Part shown: piece by piece, positions 63,627-64,000 of the stretch | Layout: each line of letters starts with the position of its first letter | Numbering within the stretch: position 1 is the first letter of the stretch | Source of the DNA: Streptococcus salivarius | GTDB taxonomy: Bacteria > Bacillota > Bacilli > Lactobacillales > Streptococcaceae | Direction: 5' to 3' | Length of the DNA stretch: 64,000 bases | Assembly: GCF_000785515.1 (NCBI RefSeq) | Contig: NZ_CP009913.1 | Location: 1,888,001-1,952,000, forward strand | Notes under the pieces: generated by a model | What the model was told of the DNA's origin: nothing | What the model saw: only the letters and a program-made list of their open reading frames with translations | Database searches by the model: none | Made by a program: the position numbers and the translations under genes

Positions 63627-64000
63627 TTAGAATGGAAGATCGTCATCTGAAATATCCATTGGGTTTGAATTACCAAATGGACTCTCGTCACGACCGAAGT
63701 TTGGTGTAGATTGCGCAGGCTGTGATCCACCAAATGAACCACCAGTTGAAGCTCCACCACCGAATGAATTTGAATTATCAAATCCTCCAGCGTTGTAAGA
63801 ACCACCACTGTGACCTTCACGTGCCGCACGGCTTTCCAACATTTGGAAATTATCAGCGACAACTTCAGTTACGTATACACGTTGACCTTGTTGATTTTCA
63901 TAGTTACGAGTCTGAATACGACCTGTAATTCCAATCAATGCGCCTTTCTTAGCCCAGTTAGCCAAATTTTCAGCTTGCTGGCGCCAGATAACACAGTTAA
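63627..64000 (-). CDS. ssb: Single-stranded DNA-binding protein, N-terminus cut by window edge
   Basis: The visible 123 residues run from [19 protein letters not shown] through [20 protein letters not shown] to a Gly/Ser/Asn-rich linker and the acidic tip DISDDDLPF that binds partner proteins. The OB-fold start lies beyond base 64000. It is followed by rpsR after 41 bp. Confidence 0.95.
   Translation of the reverse strand, partial: NCVIWRQQAENLANWAKKGALIGITGRIQTRNYENQQGQRVYVTEVVADNFQMLESRAAREGHSGGSYNAGGFDNSNSFGGGASTGGSFGGSQPAQSTPNFGRDESPFGNSNPMDISDDDLPF

Noticed and set aside
63599..63862. Alternative frames inside ssb
   Set aside because: They are out-of-frame readings of the Gly/Ser/Asn-rich linker of SSB.

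Overview
The window is chromosomal DNA of a low-GC Gram-positive bacterium, almost certainly a streptococcus of the salivarius group (S. salivarius, S. thermophilus or S. vestibularis). The evidence is the streptococcal gene order secA-aroG-aroG-acpS-alr-recG, the RexB-RexA type recombination nuclease, the divergent sucrose locus scrA/scrB-scrR with scrK-manA, strong AGGAGG ribosome binding sites, and two ComR-type (ECom) promoters of the kind this group uses to drive competence and bacteriocin genes. No rRNA, tRNA, CRISPR array or prophage is visible.

Layout. 1-5.2 kb: a truncated lipoprotein gene, a serine-rich membrane-anchored protein, two DUF805 paralogues separated by an IS200-like element, and proBA (proline). 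5.3-8.7 kb: an ABC exporter and a DUF554 protein, followed by a promoter-driven structured RNA with no reading frame. 9-16 kb: rexB-rexA. 16.2-19 kb: two tandem AgrC/ComD-like sensor proteins that both seem to lack the phospho-acceptor histidine and have no response regulator beside them. 19.2-29.6 kb: an unusual envelope region. It holds a six-gene operon (truncated Hsp70, membrane-anchored J-like protein without HPD, ABCG-type ATPase and permease, small membrane protein, serine-rich extracellular protein), a LytTR regulator with a LiaF-like membrane partner, and a second operon with a TcaA-like protein and a polytopic Q/P/A-rich protein. Three membrane proteins from the two operons share one N-terminal motif, W-x3-F-x4-GR-x-[PA]-x3-E, present four times in all. 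29.7-34.9 kb: a HAD/MazG-like fusion, asparaginase, an HTH/DUF2975 pair with a candidate shared operator, and a small transcript with a 25-codon reading frame behind four TTTAAG-like boxes in 11-bp phase (CiaR-like).

34.9-43.3 kb: recG, alr, acpS, two DAHP synthases and secA. 43.4-50.4 kb: the sucrose/mannose sugar block under ScrR-type operators. 50.5-53.6 kb: nusB, an Asp23-family gene, efp, comEB and an Xaa-Pro peptidase. 53.7-57.3 kb: a bacteriocin-like region with a double-glycine peptide precursor, small two-helix membrane proteins, a secreted thioredoxin-fold protein, a 16-codon leader peptide and an ABC transporter. Two of its transcripts start at identical ComR-box promoters. 57.4-64 kb: uvrA, corA, a DUF1129 protein, a DUF4300 lipoprotein, rpsR and a partial ssb.

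The two best candidates for undescribed biology are the Hsp70/J-like/ABCG envelope operon with its shared N-terminal motif, and the ComR-box bacteriocin region. The CiaR-like small transcript comes next.
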